The notes under the pieces: model-generated
What the model was told of the DNA's origin: nothing
Database searches by the model: none
What the model saw: the letters and a program-made list of their open reading frames with translations, nothing else
Part shown: in pieces, positions 33,475 through 45,073 of the stretch
Layout: each line of letters begins with the position of its first letter
Position numbering within the stretch: position 1 is the first letter of the stretch
Translations under genes and position numbers: made by a program
Source: Anadara kagoshimensis
Taxonomy: Eukaryota > Mollusca > Bivalvia > Arcoida > Arcidae
NCBI GenBank assembly: GCA_021292105.1
Contig: CM037870.1
Span: forward strand, 17,911,087 to 17,975,086
DNA: 64,000 nucleotides
Direction of reading: 5' to 3'

Positions 33475-33990
33475 CAACATTGGGCAACCATATCAGACAC
33501 ACTTTGAGTCAAGAATCAATGAAAAGATTTTCCACGATAAATATCATTCAATTTGGCCTAGTTGTTGTAGAATAGACGACTTTGAAAGACTCTGCTAAAC
33601 ATACAACTAACATGAACAAATCATTTTTCTTTAAAATTTTGTTCAATTCAGATCAGTTTTTAATGAAGAGGAGATTTAAAGAGTCCACTAAATTTATTAT
33701 CCGACCTAAAATTTGTTGAAAAAACACTATATACGTCTAAGTCTACATAATATACTCTCTAAATAAATAAATGGTTATTTATCTATTGATAGTAATGGCG
33801 CCATCTTTAGATTTTGGTGGTCGTGTCAGACGCAATTTTAAATTTATACGAACCAATGACTTTCCAGATAAAATTTGTTTCAGTTAGGTCCAGTTGTTTA
33901 AGAGAAGATGGTTGAAGTTTACGGACGGTCGGACGCAAGTACGCATGTGTTGATTGTCCTTTGCCTATATCCAGTTGAGCTAAAATATAG
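33475..33990 (+). repeat. Dispersed bivalve-type repeats ending in 'GGACGGTCGGACGC'
   Basis: Two related segments (about 33475-33600 and 33790-33990) share 'ATATCAGACAC.ATTTT', 'AATGACTTTCCA', 'CATTCAATTTGGCCTAGTTG' against 'GTTTCAGTTAGGTCCAGTTG', and 'GAGAAGATGGTTGAAG'. The second ends 'TTACGGACGGTCGGACGC'. This wording is typical of a dispersed repeat that I recall in bivalves. Confidence 0.6.
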
Positions 33991-34096
33991 GTTAGTTCAT
34001 TTTATTGACGAAAAAATATAGTTTCTGTAATTTATTTATTATAATGAAAATCTAATTAATATAATTTTTTTCCCATGACAGGTCATGTAATATAGA

Positions 34097-34590
34097 AATA
34101 TTCCATTGGAGATACCCATGGTGGATATTTCTATCCTCTATGGGTCGCGCGTGCAAATTAGCGCCATAATCAAAAGACAATTATATGACGTCATCATATG
34201 GAAATAAGACTTCATTTTGAGGGAAATGGACACCCAAATCTTCAAAATTTAGACATTTTGAGCGCGTTTCAAATGTTTATTCTTGGAGTTTAGAATAAAT
34301 AATTTTGTTTTGTAGTTTATACACCTAGTTTATACACCTTGTATAAACCAAAATAGGTATATTCTTTCCGATGGTGATATTTATTTTAAAGAAGAATGTT
34401 GAATAGCAAAGTTGATTTTTTCCATCATGGCGGCGATGTCTATGTAAATCAGATTTGAAGCCAAGTATTGGCATTAAAATAATAGAAAAACAATCCATTA
34501 TGAGTTTATCCAAGCCTCGTCTCTGACTTAAATGTTCAACCCCTCGGGTGAGATTTCCCTATCCTACATGGATACTCATAATGGATTCTT
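34097..34590. mobile_element. Putative non-autonomous DNA transposon with imperfect inverted ends, ~494 bp
   Basis: The left end 'ATTCCATTGGAGATACCCAT' and the reverse complement of the right end, 'AATCCATTATGAGTATCCAT', agree at most positions over ~30 bp. Each end also forms its own hairpin: 'AGAAATAT.CCA' with 'TGGATATTTCT' on the left (34094-34132), and 'AATCCATTATGAGT' (34491-34504) with 'ACTCATAATGGATT' (34574-34587) on the right. No transposase is present; a 62-codon minus-strand frame inside has no resemblance to one. Confidence 0.6.
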
Positions 34591-35213
34591 ATAATCCTCT
34601 ACCAAGATAAAGTTTATTTTTGATAACCATTTTTTTCATAATTTTCGTAACCAAATTTGATACCATTTGTTTAGATTACTATGTCTCATGTTTGTGTTTC
34701 TTCAAGGACAAATTCTGTCATTCCCGCAACAACATTTTATGAGAACAATCGACTCAACAAAAACTTTAATACACATGACAAGACAGTATATCACAGAGAT
34801 ACACTGATTTTCATTAAAATAGAAAACATCTTCACTTTCCATAATATCACTATATATTGATGACATATTTATGTTACTGGAAATAGCTACTCACAAAAAC
34901 TATTGCAATATTAGACAGTTTTATTACATACCAAAATATTTGTAAGAAGTTTTATATGAAAGTTATACATAACGTCAGGTAATTACTATGTCATGTTATA
35001 GCACTACCTACTTACATCAAAATGGAAAGAATTCCAGTATTTTAATTGTTGCAACTATTGTGTCATAGCACGTATGTAGTCATCTAATCTAAACGCAAGA
35101 TTTTATCTTGTGATCTGCTAAAATATAATTTGTTTTCTAGATTTACCTATCATTCTGATTTTTCATTTCCTTCCAAAGATATATCGCATATACACTACAA
35201 AATATCTTTTTGA

Positions 35214-35517
35214 TAAAAACATGTCCAAATCACAATCCCAAAGCTAAGTTAGAACTGTCAAATTAAGTTTATCATGTAAACTTCAACCAGGCTAGTGGTG
35301 TCGGGTGTTCCAGAAGGTTAAACATCTATTTAGCTACCTACACTAACCACTTGTGAAATCGAAATTGACGATCATTAGAATTTGGTACTATATGACGTCA
35401 AATATATTCAGATAAAAATGCAAGAAAACATAGTTATCAACAATGTTGTGATGACAGGCATAAAACCTTTTGAGATCATTTGAGGGCATTGCCTAGGCTT
35501 GTTTAAGCTTGCAATAT
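35214..35517 (-). repeat. Family A copy, nearly full length
   Basis: On the minus strand it runs from 'ATTGCAAGCTTAAACAAGCC' through the coding remnant ('HHNIVDNY'), 'AATATATTTGACGTCATA', 'GGTTAGTGTAGGTAGCTAAA', 'CCTTCTGGAACACCCGACAC' and 'GGATTGTGATTTGGACATG'. Confidence 0.8.
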
Positions 35518-35992
35518 TCCTGCGTCAATAGACAATTTACTATATAATTATGGTTAAAATGTACCTTTAAACTTTATAACTGTTGTCGATCGATGTAATT
35601 TTTCTATAAAAATAAGTTAGAAAATGTTAAATCTTTGAAAAAACAAAGAAGGAATTCTGCGTTGAACAATGAAAAGTTCATTAAAAACGTTTTAGGAATC
35701 GATTCAAGCTATTTTTGCAAAGGCTTTTTTATATAGAATATAATTGGAACATTTTGAAAGATATTCGACATATATGACAATTAATATGAATGAATTGTTT
35801 CATTTCGGGATAAAGTAGATTTTATTACCACAAATGCATCATATTTTAATGACTGTTTCGTAAGGACTTTGAAAAACATATTACATAAGAAATTTGCGAA
35901 AAATTAAATAATAAAACAAGAAACTATGATTATATATTGGCAATACATCTCTGCCAGGAATTATTCACTATGCATTGAGAGATTACAGCAGT

Positions 35993-36175
35993 GTTTAATA
36001 CAATAATATATTGAACATATTGACAGTTTTAATAACGGATCATGATGTATTTCGACAGGTCAATCGACAAGATGAGAAACATTGAGAGACTAAACTAATT
36101 GAAGTGGCAATATTTAAGTAGTTTTTTAACGCAGTATTTGCGTTTCGTGTTTCTTGGCTGCATTAAAAGTGCTTA
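35993..36175. repeat. Direct repeat, left copy (~185 bp)
   Basis: It pairs with 36535-36722. Shared words include 'ACAGTTTTAATAACGGA.CAT', 'CATTTCGA.AGGTCAATCGAC', 'AGA.ACTAATTGA', 'TATTTGCGTTTCGTGTTTCT' and 'TTG.CT.CATTAAA'. Confidence 0.8.
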
Positions 36176-36534
36176 CGCTTAACCAAATGTTCCTTGATGA
36201 ACAGCTAGATATTGATGATATCAGTGGTATAGCAAACCATCTGTATTCAACTTAGTAAAATTGTACTCCAAAATTTTATGTATTAGTGTGTGTGTTGTTG
36301 ATGTTGAGGATCTGCAATCGACAAACTATTATAAAGTTGGTTATCTAAAGATCGTAACCTTAAGCTTGTTTGAGAAAGCTTAATGCGAAATTTTGAAATA
36401 AGATATATTGCCTGTTGAAGAAAGAAAGTTTTGCAACTGACAAATAAAAGAAAAAATGTACAATACAATATAAACATGCATGTATCAGGACAAAAATCAC
36501 TGGGATATCAAAGATACATGTAAATGCCATTTTT

Positions 36535-36722
36535 AGACAATAATACATTCAACATACCCCAGTATTTACAGTTTAATAACGGAACATGTTGCATTTCGAT
36601 AGGTCAATAGACTAGATGAAAACGTACTTTAAGAGATTGGACTAATTGATATGATAGTGTTTTTAAGAAGCTTTTAACTCAATATTTGTGTTTCGTGTTT
36701 CTTGACTTAATTAAATGTGGTG
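36535..36722. repeat. Direct repeat, right copy (~188 bp)
   Basis: This is the second copy of the segment at 35993, offset by about 545 bp. The intervening 360 bp shows no further copy. Confidence 0.8.
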
Positions 36723-37264
36723 TTTCAGACATTTGAATCGCTTTACTACTTCAGTTTAATCTCCAATTTCGTGAGAACATAAGGCAAAAATGTTTCCCTT
36801 ATGCCCAAACTAACAAGATTTTTGGAATTCGGTAATAAAGCGATCAGTTAATTTGATTCCATTCGTGTTGATTCTTTTTAATTTGAAACAAGATTGTCTG
36901 AAGTAATAAATGCAGAAAAAGATTCAAACACCTGATGTTTTTTATTTAACTTAATTAGACATCTGTATAGCATATTTTATACTACGTTTGTTGCTGATAA
37001 TAAAATAAAATGTTTTACTCAGTAATAAGATAAGCTGTATTGAAAACCAAATCGGCTTATGTTATAAATGGATGCCATAGTAACGTTTTGAAAGGTATTT
37101 ATGGTGTTATATTTCTATTCTTTGTAAACGTGTTCGTTATAGGTAGATACACTGTATATATTTATTTATTTTGTACTGTTTCTCTATTCATCTTTAGTAT
37201 TTTTGGCTACTTTTGCTATCGACGATAACCTTTAAGTTTCTTTCTCTCACTTAAGCTAATTCAA
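36723..37264. other. No recognised feature
   Basis: AT-rich DNA with one 62-codon hydrophobic frame (37040-37228) of no known family. Confidence 0.35.
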
Positions 37265-37267
37265 CAA

Positions 37268-37403
37268 GACATGCCGGTACATGTTTAAATTAAAATCCCA
37301 AAAGCAAAGTGAAAGTTGAGTTAAATATGTGACTTCCAACATGGTAGTTAGGTTAGGCGTTCCGGAATAATAGCAAACACCGTCTGAATGGCTACATCCG
37401 TCA
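37268..37403 (-). repeat. Family A fragment, minus strand, head-to-head partner
   Basis: The reverse complement reads 'GTGTAACATGACGGATGTAG', 'TTATTCCGGAACGCC', 'GAAGTCACATATTTAACTC' and 'GGGATTTTAATTTAAACATG'. It meets a plus-strand copy at about 37403, giving an inverted pair with almost no spacer. Confidence 0.78.
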
Positions 37404-37575
37404 TGTTACACGTAGCGGGGGTAGCTAGCTAGACAGGATGTGATTAACCTTCCGGAGCACCCGGCCTCATTTTCCTGGTGGAAGTTCACGTGTTCAACCT
37501 GACTTGTCAGTTCCAAAGTTTTTACTTTGCTTCTGGATTGAGATTCGGACATAGATTAGTATGTTATTTTTGATT
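37403..37575 (+). repeat. Family A fragment, plus strand
   Basis: 'GGGGGTAGCTAGCTAGACAG', 'CCTTCCGGAGCACCCGGCC', 'CCTGGTGGAAGTTCACGTGT', 'GACTTGTCAGTTCC', 'TTTACTTTGCTTCTGGATTG', and the 3' end 'TTAGTATGTTATTTTTGATT' are well preserved. Confidence 0.9.
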
Positions 37576-38940
37576 GAAATTGAATTGAGATGGAAAAGGA
37601 ACATTGAACTAATGAGACATCAAATATATCCAAATTTATTTTGGATACAGAAACATCTAACTATATAAAACTTATTATGCTACATAATATAAATCAATTA
37701 ATGATGCATTTTTACAAATTATTATTATTTAGCCTAACCCTTAATATGATGATGTTGTTTTATTTTAATTTTATGAAAATAACATCAACACAAAGAAACC
37801 TTATTTGTATATTATAATTGTTTTGCATCAACTATGATTTTATTGACGAATTACAATATAATGATCATGTCTTTTAAAACTTAATGCACAAATCTTTTGC
37901 CAGGTAGTCATCTTAAAACTAAAGATTTCTATTCTCTGTAAATATTTTCTGTTTTCGGTACAATATTTTATATTAGTATTTATAATACAAAATAATGAAG
38001 ACATAACTCTAGGCACTTAAAGCAATAGGAACTCTGATTACTTGATAGGTCTTAACAAGATACTTAGTCTAATGAAATCCAGATGCAAATAATTCAAAAC
38101 ACTTTAAAATTGTTTAACTTAACTAACTTATTGAGTGAGTAAACGCCTCCGCAATTAATTTTTCTTATTTATGTAGTATATTACGAACAAGTATAGCTGC
38201 CAACGAAAAATTTTAAACAAGACGAACGAGTAAACAGTTCTGAATATGTACGACTGAATGTTTTTATTGGCATCAATACGTTTCCGTAGTTTGTATTCTC
38301 TGTACATAAATAAACATAAAAATAATGAAAAGTTTTATATAGGGACTAGATAAAATGAATGAAAATGGAAAATTAATCTCTGGTAACATTATGATTATGA
38401 ATTATATAGATTGTACAAGATGAAGGATCATGGACAAGCCCATGCTGGCTGTACTCTATATATTTCTGAAATACACAACATACTTCTCACTAAGCTATAT
38501 CGTAACGTATGTACCCTTTGACTCATTTAATTTCCTAAGGCTTTGATTCAATTTGGGCTGATCATAGTTGGCATTATTATATTTTTTCAAATTTTGCTAG
38601 GCGGTCAAGGGTCAGTGGGTTTCTCTGGATGATAGGACTACCAAAATTTTAGAACCGATGGCCTTAACATGAATTTTAAATTTTTAAATTTTGACTTAGA
38701 TGAAAACATGGATGGATTTAGTCCATTAAATCGCCGTATTTGGCGAATTTTAGCCACAATGCTTCCTCACTTCTTCTATTCAGAGTCTTTTAGTTTCCTC
38801 TGTTCGTTTCAGTTGTTTTTCTTTCCCAGGCTTTGGTAAATAAAGATACTTTTTCTGATTTTGGGACTGATATACAATTTATACAAAATTACATCCTTAA
38901 TTAGCGTATTCATTTCAATAAATTGAATCAACATTTGTTG

Positions 38941-38943
<3 letters not shown>
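37576..38943. other. No recognised feature
   Basis: AT-rich, with only short open frames; no repeat of the window found here. Confidence 0.4.

Positions 38944-38989
<46 letters not shown>
38944..38989. repeat. (CT)n microsatellite
   Basis: About 21 CT units with one interruption near the right end. Confidence 0.96.
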
Positions 38990-40197
38990 ACGTATCCAGG
39001 ACCGACGGACGGATCTTAGAATTATATTGTAGATGTGCTGAGCAGCCGGCTGCATGGTAGGGATAATTAAAACCAGACACCACCAAGCTTCCGTCTGCTC
39101 GGCATGTGTATGACAACGCAGCAGATACCAACGGATAATTGTACAGGTAAAATATATATAGGGCCTCCAGTAACTTGGATTTTTCCCGTTTTAAGTCCAT
39201 TTTGTCCATTTTATATTAACAATTGATGTTTTAAGGTAATAAATACTGTGAATATTATTAGAATGCAAAGCTTCTTTCTGAACATTCTGAACCTGCTTTT
39301 GAAAGATTGGTTTTTTTGGAATGGCATCAAGGTATGAACTGTTGAATGAGGAAATAGGGCAAATCACATAAACGGCGAAGCCTCTTTTCACAATTTATTC
39401 CTTTATGTTAAATTAAAAATAAATCCTTTTATTAAAAACGAAAACATACATATGTTATCCTTATAGCATAATTTATCAAATACCATAACAGATTATTCAT
39501 TAACTGCTCCACCCATCATGAAATCAGCATTTACATTGATGACGTCGCAATCTATATACGCCATTTTAACACTATTGACTTTTTCTTTAAAAGTTAATTG
39601 AGAAATAATGACATTTGGAGATTTATATAGAGATTGATAAATACATGATAAAAATTGTAAACTTAGTAACTATTTGCACCAACAACGTCTTTTTTGGCTT
39701 TGATCATACGTAGTTTAATATTTATTGCCATCCAATTTCGTGCTTTCCATGTGTTTTGATGATCAATTTGTTTTTATTTGTTAGTTTAGTTTTTTGTTGT
39801 CTCTGGCTATTGCCAAGTAAATATTATTCAGTGGAAGATTTGGTATTTGTATAATTCAATTTGGCACAAGTAAAACAATTTCTGTTGTAAGATAAATGGG
39901 ATAGGTAAGACATTTTAGAAGTACTTAAACCTTGCCATTAAATACTAATACTTATACCAAATTGTCATAAGATTCATCGATAATCGCGATAAAAAAGCTA
40001 ATAATCTTAGAGTTTTATAATAAGTGGTCTCAATGTTTAAGATTGTTATGTTTTCTAATTGTGTTCAATTGATGTTTCTATTCGTGTTTGCATAGGTTAT
40101 TGCCAAGCGCATATTTTCGACTTTAAATAACAACAATAATTATTTTTAGATTTTTATCTTTAAACATAAGCTAAAATAATTTTCAAAACAGTGCAAA
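38990..40197. other. Unrecognised; slightly GC-richer patch at 38990-39130
   Basis: The patch contains 'GAGCAGCCGGCTGCATGG' and, in all, fewer A/T runs than its surroundings. Minus-strand frames of 60-73 codons here have no family resemblance, and an exon can be neither shown nor excluded. Further on, 'GCTATTGCCAAGTAAATATT' at ~39806 has looser relatives at ~40100 and ~41290. Confidence 0.35.
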
Positions 40198-40475
40198 ACA
40201 TCGCCACCTCGATATTATTGTTCATAAGTATAATACCCCTGTATCAGAAATTACCCTCGATATATTTGATGTCAAACAAGTCCATGTTCTTGATACTCAA
40301 TTTTTATAAAACGCCTCGCGGGTGTAGCTAGCTAGACAGGAGAGGAGGTGCTTACCCTTTTGCACCAAGCCTTATTTTCCTGCTGGAAATTCAAATCTTA
40401 CTTTTCGCCAGTTATGAAAGTTTTGTGTTTGCTCTTAGGATTGTTTGATTAACATGGACATGTATGTTTTTGTGT
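40198..40475 (+). repeat. Family A copy
   Basis: The coding remnant reads 'IIVHKYNTPV' and ends 'LDIFDV'. It is followed by 'GTCCATGTTCTTGA', 'GCGGGTGTAGCTAGCTAGAC', 'GGAGGTGCTTACCC' and 'TTTTCCTGCTGGAAATTC'. Confidence 0.8.
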
Positions 40476-41423
40476 GATTGGCCAACGTCTAGACTAATTT
40501 CCATGTAGTAATTTCGAAAGCAATCTGTTCGATTATTAATATGAGTGTGTTCAAATAACGGTGAAGTCAATGCTTGCTTTATTTTATGCGATCAAACTTT
40601 GTAACAACGTCATTGCAAATACAATTTGTAACTTTGCCTGTTGCTTTTTGTTTATCTTTGCGTATAAAAACATGGCTTTGTTTGCCAGAATATTGGATAT
40701 ACTTAAACGTATTTGTTGGATCATCACGGTGCATATAATCTGTACTTTCAAATATTGCATTGCTTATATGTATGTTCCAGACAATAACTTTAGGTGTTCA
40801 TGTTTTCTCTTTGTAAAAACAAATGAATGTGCTAGACTATGTTATTGAATTGAATGTCTGTCTAATAATGATAAATTCTAGAGTTAAATCTACCATAATA
40901 CCATAATACCATAATGCTATAATGGTTGTGTCAAATGTCGTTGGCAATTTTACAAGGATAAGATATGTGGGTATGTTTGTTGATTGTTTGGTAAAACATT
41001 TAGGTTTAGGAACCATTAAATGTTAGATATGTCTTGTGGTTGATCGCTATTTCCTACAGTGCCCGTCGAAAGTCGGCAATTTTATAATCAGTGGTTCTAA
41101 TATGCGTGTGTTGCCTCTCTATTGTTTTTTCTGATAGTTTTATCATTTAATGACTTGTACACTTGTACTATTTTATGTTCTTGGCTGCTACGAAGTTCAC
41201 TTGCAAATACCCTTTTATGTTTATATTAGTTTATCTATATATGTTTATCATGTTTTGTTTGTATTCTTCATAAGTTCTTTCTTGTTCGTCATTACCCTTG
41301 CCAAAGCTAAGTAAATATTTCCAGCAATAACTTTATTTTAATTCTGCTGTTTCTCTTTTACAATGGCCTTGATTTGAGATTTTCTCTATGTATGAGATTA
41401 TCGTTACTGTGGTAATGAGAAAT
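40476..41423. other. Unrecognised; 95-codon frame at 40561-40848
   Basis: The plus-strand frame is hydrophobic and cysteine-rich but resembles no family that I know, and its codon use looks like translated AT-rich DNA. At 40892-40925 an 8-bp repeat 'CCATAATA' occurs about four times. Confidence 0.35.
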
Positions 41424-41439
41424 CCCCCCCCCCCCCCCC
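41424..41439. repeat. Poly-C tract, 16 bases
   Basis: Uninterrupted C run; its length may be unreliable in the assembly. Confidence 0.95.
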
Positions 41440-41679
41440 GAGTTAAAACAACCATTGTATAATGGAGTTCGTTCGTCTTATTACCAAAGAGTCGTCTAAA
41501 ATGCCAAAATGACATTTTCATAATCCCCCTAACATCCATATACAAATTGTAACAGTGATGTCAAATGTGATTTATACTCTCACTAATGTGCTTTGTTTAC
41601 ATTTTCAAAACCAATGACCTTGACCTTTTTTCGCTCTTTAATGAAGAAAGATGTTGCTGTTCAATAATGAGAATCACTA

Positions 41680-41925
41680 AATAAACAACTTTGACCTGTC
41701 CTTTTGACCTTTTATTAGGAATATTCATATAGGAGGGTCCAACCAATAAATAGGTAGCGTTAAAATCCAAGTTAAAACATACGCAGTGCACAGGTGTACT
41801 CTAAGGGGTGAGTGTATCTCATGATGTATACAAAATAAACACCTGTGCTCCCTATACATAGATGTAATTGCTCCGTGATGAATATTTAAATGGAAGGTCA
41901 AGCGGACAGGTCAAAGTTGTTTACC
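41680..41925. mobile_element. MITE-like element, ~245 bp, ~35-bp inverted ends
   Basis: The left end 'TAAACAACTTTGACCTGTCC' followed by 'TTTTGACCTT' is the reverse complement of the right end, 'AAGGTCAAGCGGACAGG' then 'TCAAAGTTGTTTA'. Inside, 'GGAATATTCAT' and 'ATGAATATTTAAAT' extend the symmetry. TA at both edges would fit a TA target, but the interior shows no transposase. Confidence 0.78.
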
Positions 41926-42485
41926 TATACCACTGTAAAATTGTACATCATATCAAATATAATTCTGTTTTTTCTTCGGTTGACTTTGTCTTATATGTGT
42001 GTTCAGGGATTTTCTTTGATTTTGATGAAAGAATATCCTTGCGTTAGATAGATAAATGATATTGTATTTCGGCGTAATGATGACTTCAGGATATACAAAG
42101 TATACAAATATGTTGATATATTGTGACTGTTGGTATTTTGGTCAATAACACTTTTGTGATTGAAATATTTATGAAATGTGTGGTTTACAATTCCGTGTCA
42201 GCGAATTATATATTTCATTCTAAAACGTTTGATTTCTTTGTTTCTATATTGGGAACTGTCAAATATTTTGCAACAAAGAATTCGAGGTTAAAAGATGATA
42301 TATCTAATGATGCAGTTTAATAATTTATTGACTTCTGTTTGTAAGTCAAACATTGTGATGGCGAATATATTTTATTTTAAATTTGAAATTCCTCAAATAC
42401 TTAGGTTACTCTCTCATGCAAAGTATTTGCCAAAGCTAAATTTCGTAAACTATGTTTTGGTCTTTAGGATACTTTTAACATCTTG

Positions 42486-42583
42486 AAAACGATTTCGGTT
42501 TCATAACTTTGATCAAAGCACCACTGATTAGGAATTGTATTATGAAACGGCTGTCTAGTGCTTTAAAATTAAAACTGGTATAA
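42486..42583 (-). repeat. Family C, minus strand
   Basis: The reverse complement starts 'TTATACCAGTTTTAATTTTA' and continues 'AAGCACTAGACAGCCGTTTC', 'AATACAATTCCTAATCAGTG' and 'GTGCTTTGATCAAAGTTATG'. Confidence 0.8.
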
Positions 42584-42664
42584 TCTGTAATGATATGTAA
42601 TATGATTTGTTCATTTAAATTCATCTTGTATTCAACGCGTGCGATTAAATTACTCATTACACAT

Positions 42665-42716
42665 TATAGTAGTTTTTGATTTCACAGCACAGAAGAGTTT
42701 CGGAATACGGTTCCAA
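42665..42716 (+). repeat. Family C 5' fragment
   Basis: 'TTTTTGATTTCACAGCACAG' followed by 'GTTTCGGAATACGG' matches the start of the family. It lies 80 bp from a minus-strand copy, in divergent orientation. Confidence 0.5.
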
Positions 42717-42830
42717 TATAATGAATTTGACAATGATCAATACATTTGACGTTACCTATTAGTATTGTAACATCATACTGTCAAATTATGTCAAATACAC
42801 CTTGTACTTCTACAAGTGCTTTCGTTTAAA

Positions 42831-43018
42831 CACCAGAATTGTCCTGGATATATTTGACGTCCCATAGTTTCATGTTCCTTTCACACAATTTTGATTACAC
42901 ACGTGGCGGGTGTAGCTAGCTAAACAGTAGGTGATTACCATTCACGTGTCTTACCTAACTTGTAAGTTCCAAAGTTTTTACTTTGCTTCTGGATTGTGAT
43001 TCGAATTAGTATGTTTAT
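42831..43018 (+). repeat. Family A copy with internal deletion
   Basis: It starts in the coding remnant ('RIVLDIFDVP' then a TAG stop) and runs through 'TTTCATGTTCCTTTCACAC', 'GGCGGGTGTAGCTAGCTAAA' and 'TTTTACTTTGCTTCTGGATT'. The 'CCGGAGCACC...CCCTGGTGG' block is deleted. Confidence 0.85.
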
Positions 43019-43369
43019 CAGACTTGTACCATTAACTTGACCTTGATATGGGATTCGTCAGTTGGCTGTGCGTGTTACGTTTTCAGATGATACTGTGGTA
43101 TGTACAAATGAGAAACTCGAGTTAAATCTACCATTGTGTAATGTTGCTATTCGTATAGTACAAAAGTGTTCAATGAATATGCGCAACATGACATTTCCTT
43201 AATCACATTATCATCCTTTTACCAACAATACTAACCTTATCTTCAGGGTGAATTTACTCCAGAAGCAATAAAGAATACACATAAAGTAAAAATAATGTAT
43301 CGTGACGTTGGTCACCGTATTTGTTTGAAGATATAGGGTATCATGACTGGATCATGCTAGATGTTAGAC

Positions 43370-43665
43370 ACCAAGAAACCATATCAAGATTGAATAATGT
43401 TTTGTCAAAACATGTCGTGTCTGATAAAATCAATAAATAAATAAATAAATAAAAATTCAACATATTATTTTCCCACACGACATCAAAATTGAATGATGGG
43501 TTTTGTCGGATAAAATCATTAAAAATATAAAAAATTAAGATATGATAGTTTTCCCTCACAACAGTCATTACAATTCAAATAGAATCATATTTATTTGAAA
43601 ATGAGACAAAGGTGTCCTTTTTGTCTGATAATGATAAAAAATCAAGCATCTTTTTTCCACTTAAA
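43370..43665. repeat. Degenerate tandem repeat, ~80-105 bp units
   Basis: Three units share 'CACGACATCAAAATTGAATG', 'TTTTGTC.GATAAAATCA' and 'TTTTCCC.CAC'. The first includes a short (AATA)n run at 43432-43455. Confidence 0.6.
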
Positions 43666-44084
43666 GATCGTCATAGTGATAAGAGTACCATCATTGGATA
43701 TTAGAAAATCGTGCTATTGTGACTGATAATAAAGATTTCTGATGCAAAAGAAAAAAAGTACACCACAAAAGATTAAAATCATTACATATATTTAGACTTA
43801 CTGTCTTTACAAAGCAATAACTGCCGTTTAGGAGACACGGCATGATGAAGCCCCAAAAGAGCGTGTTTCTGTCTTCTTATTTGAAAGGTCCTTTTAGGCG
43901 TGTAATTTGCATCACTGTTACGTACTTTTAGTCATTAAATGGAATTAGAAAACATATATGAAAATAACATTTAAGCACCGAAAGGTTCATTCACTCTATG
44001 CTGTGATGAGTAAGCAATTGGATTTTTGTTATTGTAAATCTACGTCATAGGTAAAAAACACTAACGTAAAAAGTATATAAATAC

Positions 44085-45073
44085 ATATACCAGTTTTAAT
44101 TTTACAGCACCAGACGGCCGTTTCAAAATACAATTCCACACCAGTAGTACCTGAACCAAAACTGTGAAACTAAAATTTTATCAAGATGTTGAAAAGCTAC
44201 CCAAAGGACCAAAATATATTTTACGAAGTTTTTTAACATATATGAAAATAAACATTGACTAATTACCATATTCTCACACACTCGTTCACTCAACTATACA
44301 TCTCATTTACATACCTATACATACACCGACCTGAACAAGCTGCGAACATCACAGACCATATGCTATGATCATACGTCATCATGACGTATAGCTGTCTGTC
44401 TGAATATTACGTCAGCATTTGTTTCCAGACCATGACTGTTATTCAAATTTATTGAACATAGAGCATATCAAGTTCGTTTAGTATTTTTAATTTTGTACAA
44501 TATTGGGTATAAATGTCCCCGCAATTTGACTATAGAGAACAGATGTTGTTTGTGGATAAACACGGTATATTGTGAAATATATAACAAAAATCAGAATTAT
44601 ACATAGAATCGTGGAATTACATATATAATGCAGCGATAAAGATAAGCAGGTGCTCAGAAGCTCATTGGTCCTGAAATTAGTTTGGCAAACATCCTGGGAT
44701 AAATTTCGTTTTATCTTCATTTTCTCGAAGTATCAGTGATGCAAATGAATGCATGGCAATCGCTAGTGCTGTAAACCCTATACTTAATACTGGTATGATA
44801 TTTAATTTAAACCTCTGTTGGTGGACTAAGCAATCCCGAGGATATAATAAACTATGTAGGCAGAAATATATCCCTGTCCACATTTGCTGCTGGTTAAAAT
44901 CTAAAAACCTCAAAAACTAAGGTATACTACTTTATGCAGAGTTTTTACTTTAGTAAATTTGGTTGATATATATTGGTTCTTGATCTCACAATTTTGGTCC
45001 TAGCACTACTGATGAGGAATTGTATTCCATTCCGAAACGGCCATCTAGTGCTGTAAACTTAACATTGATATAA
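44085..45073. mobile_element. ~990-bp segment bounded by inverted family C copies
   Basis: A plus-strand family C copy (44085-44240) and a minus-strand copy (44975-45073) form imperfect inverted ends of ~95 bp. Both start at the family terminus, 'TATACCAGTTTTAATTTTAC' and, reversed, 'TATCAATGTTAAGTTTACAG'. The ~730 bp between them shows no transposase. It could be a non-autonomous DNA element or two chance insertions. Confidence 0.55.

Noticed and set aside
35993-36722. LTR retrotransposon
   Set aside because: The two ~190-bp copies lack visible TG/CA ends, a primer-binding site or coding sequence between them.
38988-39209. 73-codon minus-strand frame in a GC-richer patch as an exon
   Set aside because: There are no convincing splice sites and no family resemblance. 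The patch is only about 140 bp and lies next to a microsatellite.
40561-40848. 95-codon plus-strand open frame, hydrophobic and cysteine-rich
   Set aside because: No family is recognised, there is no conserved neighbour, and the composition is what AT-rich DNA gives. A membrane protein cannot be supported.
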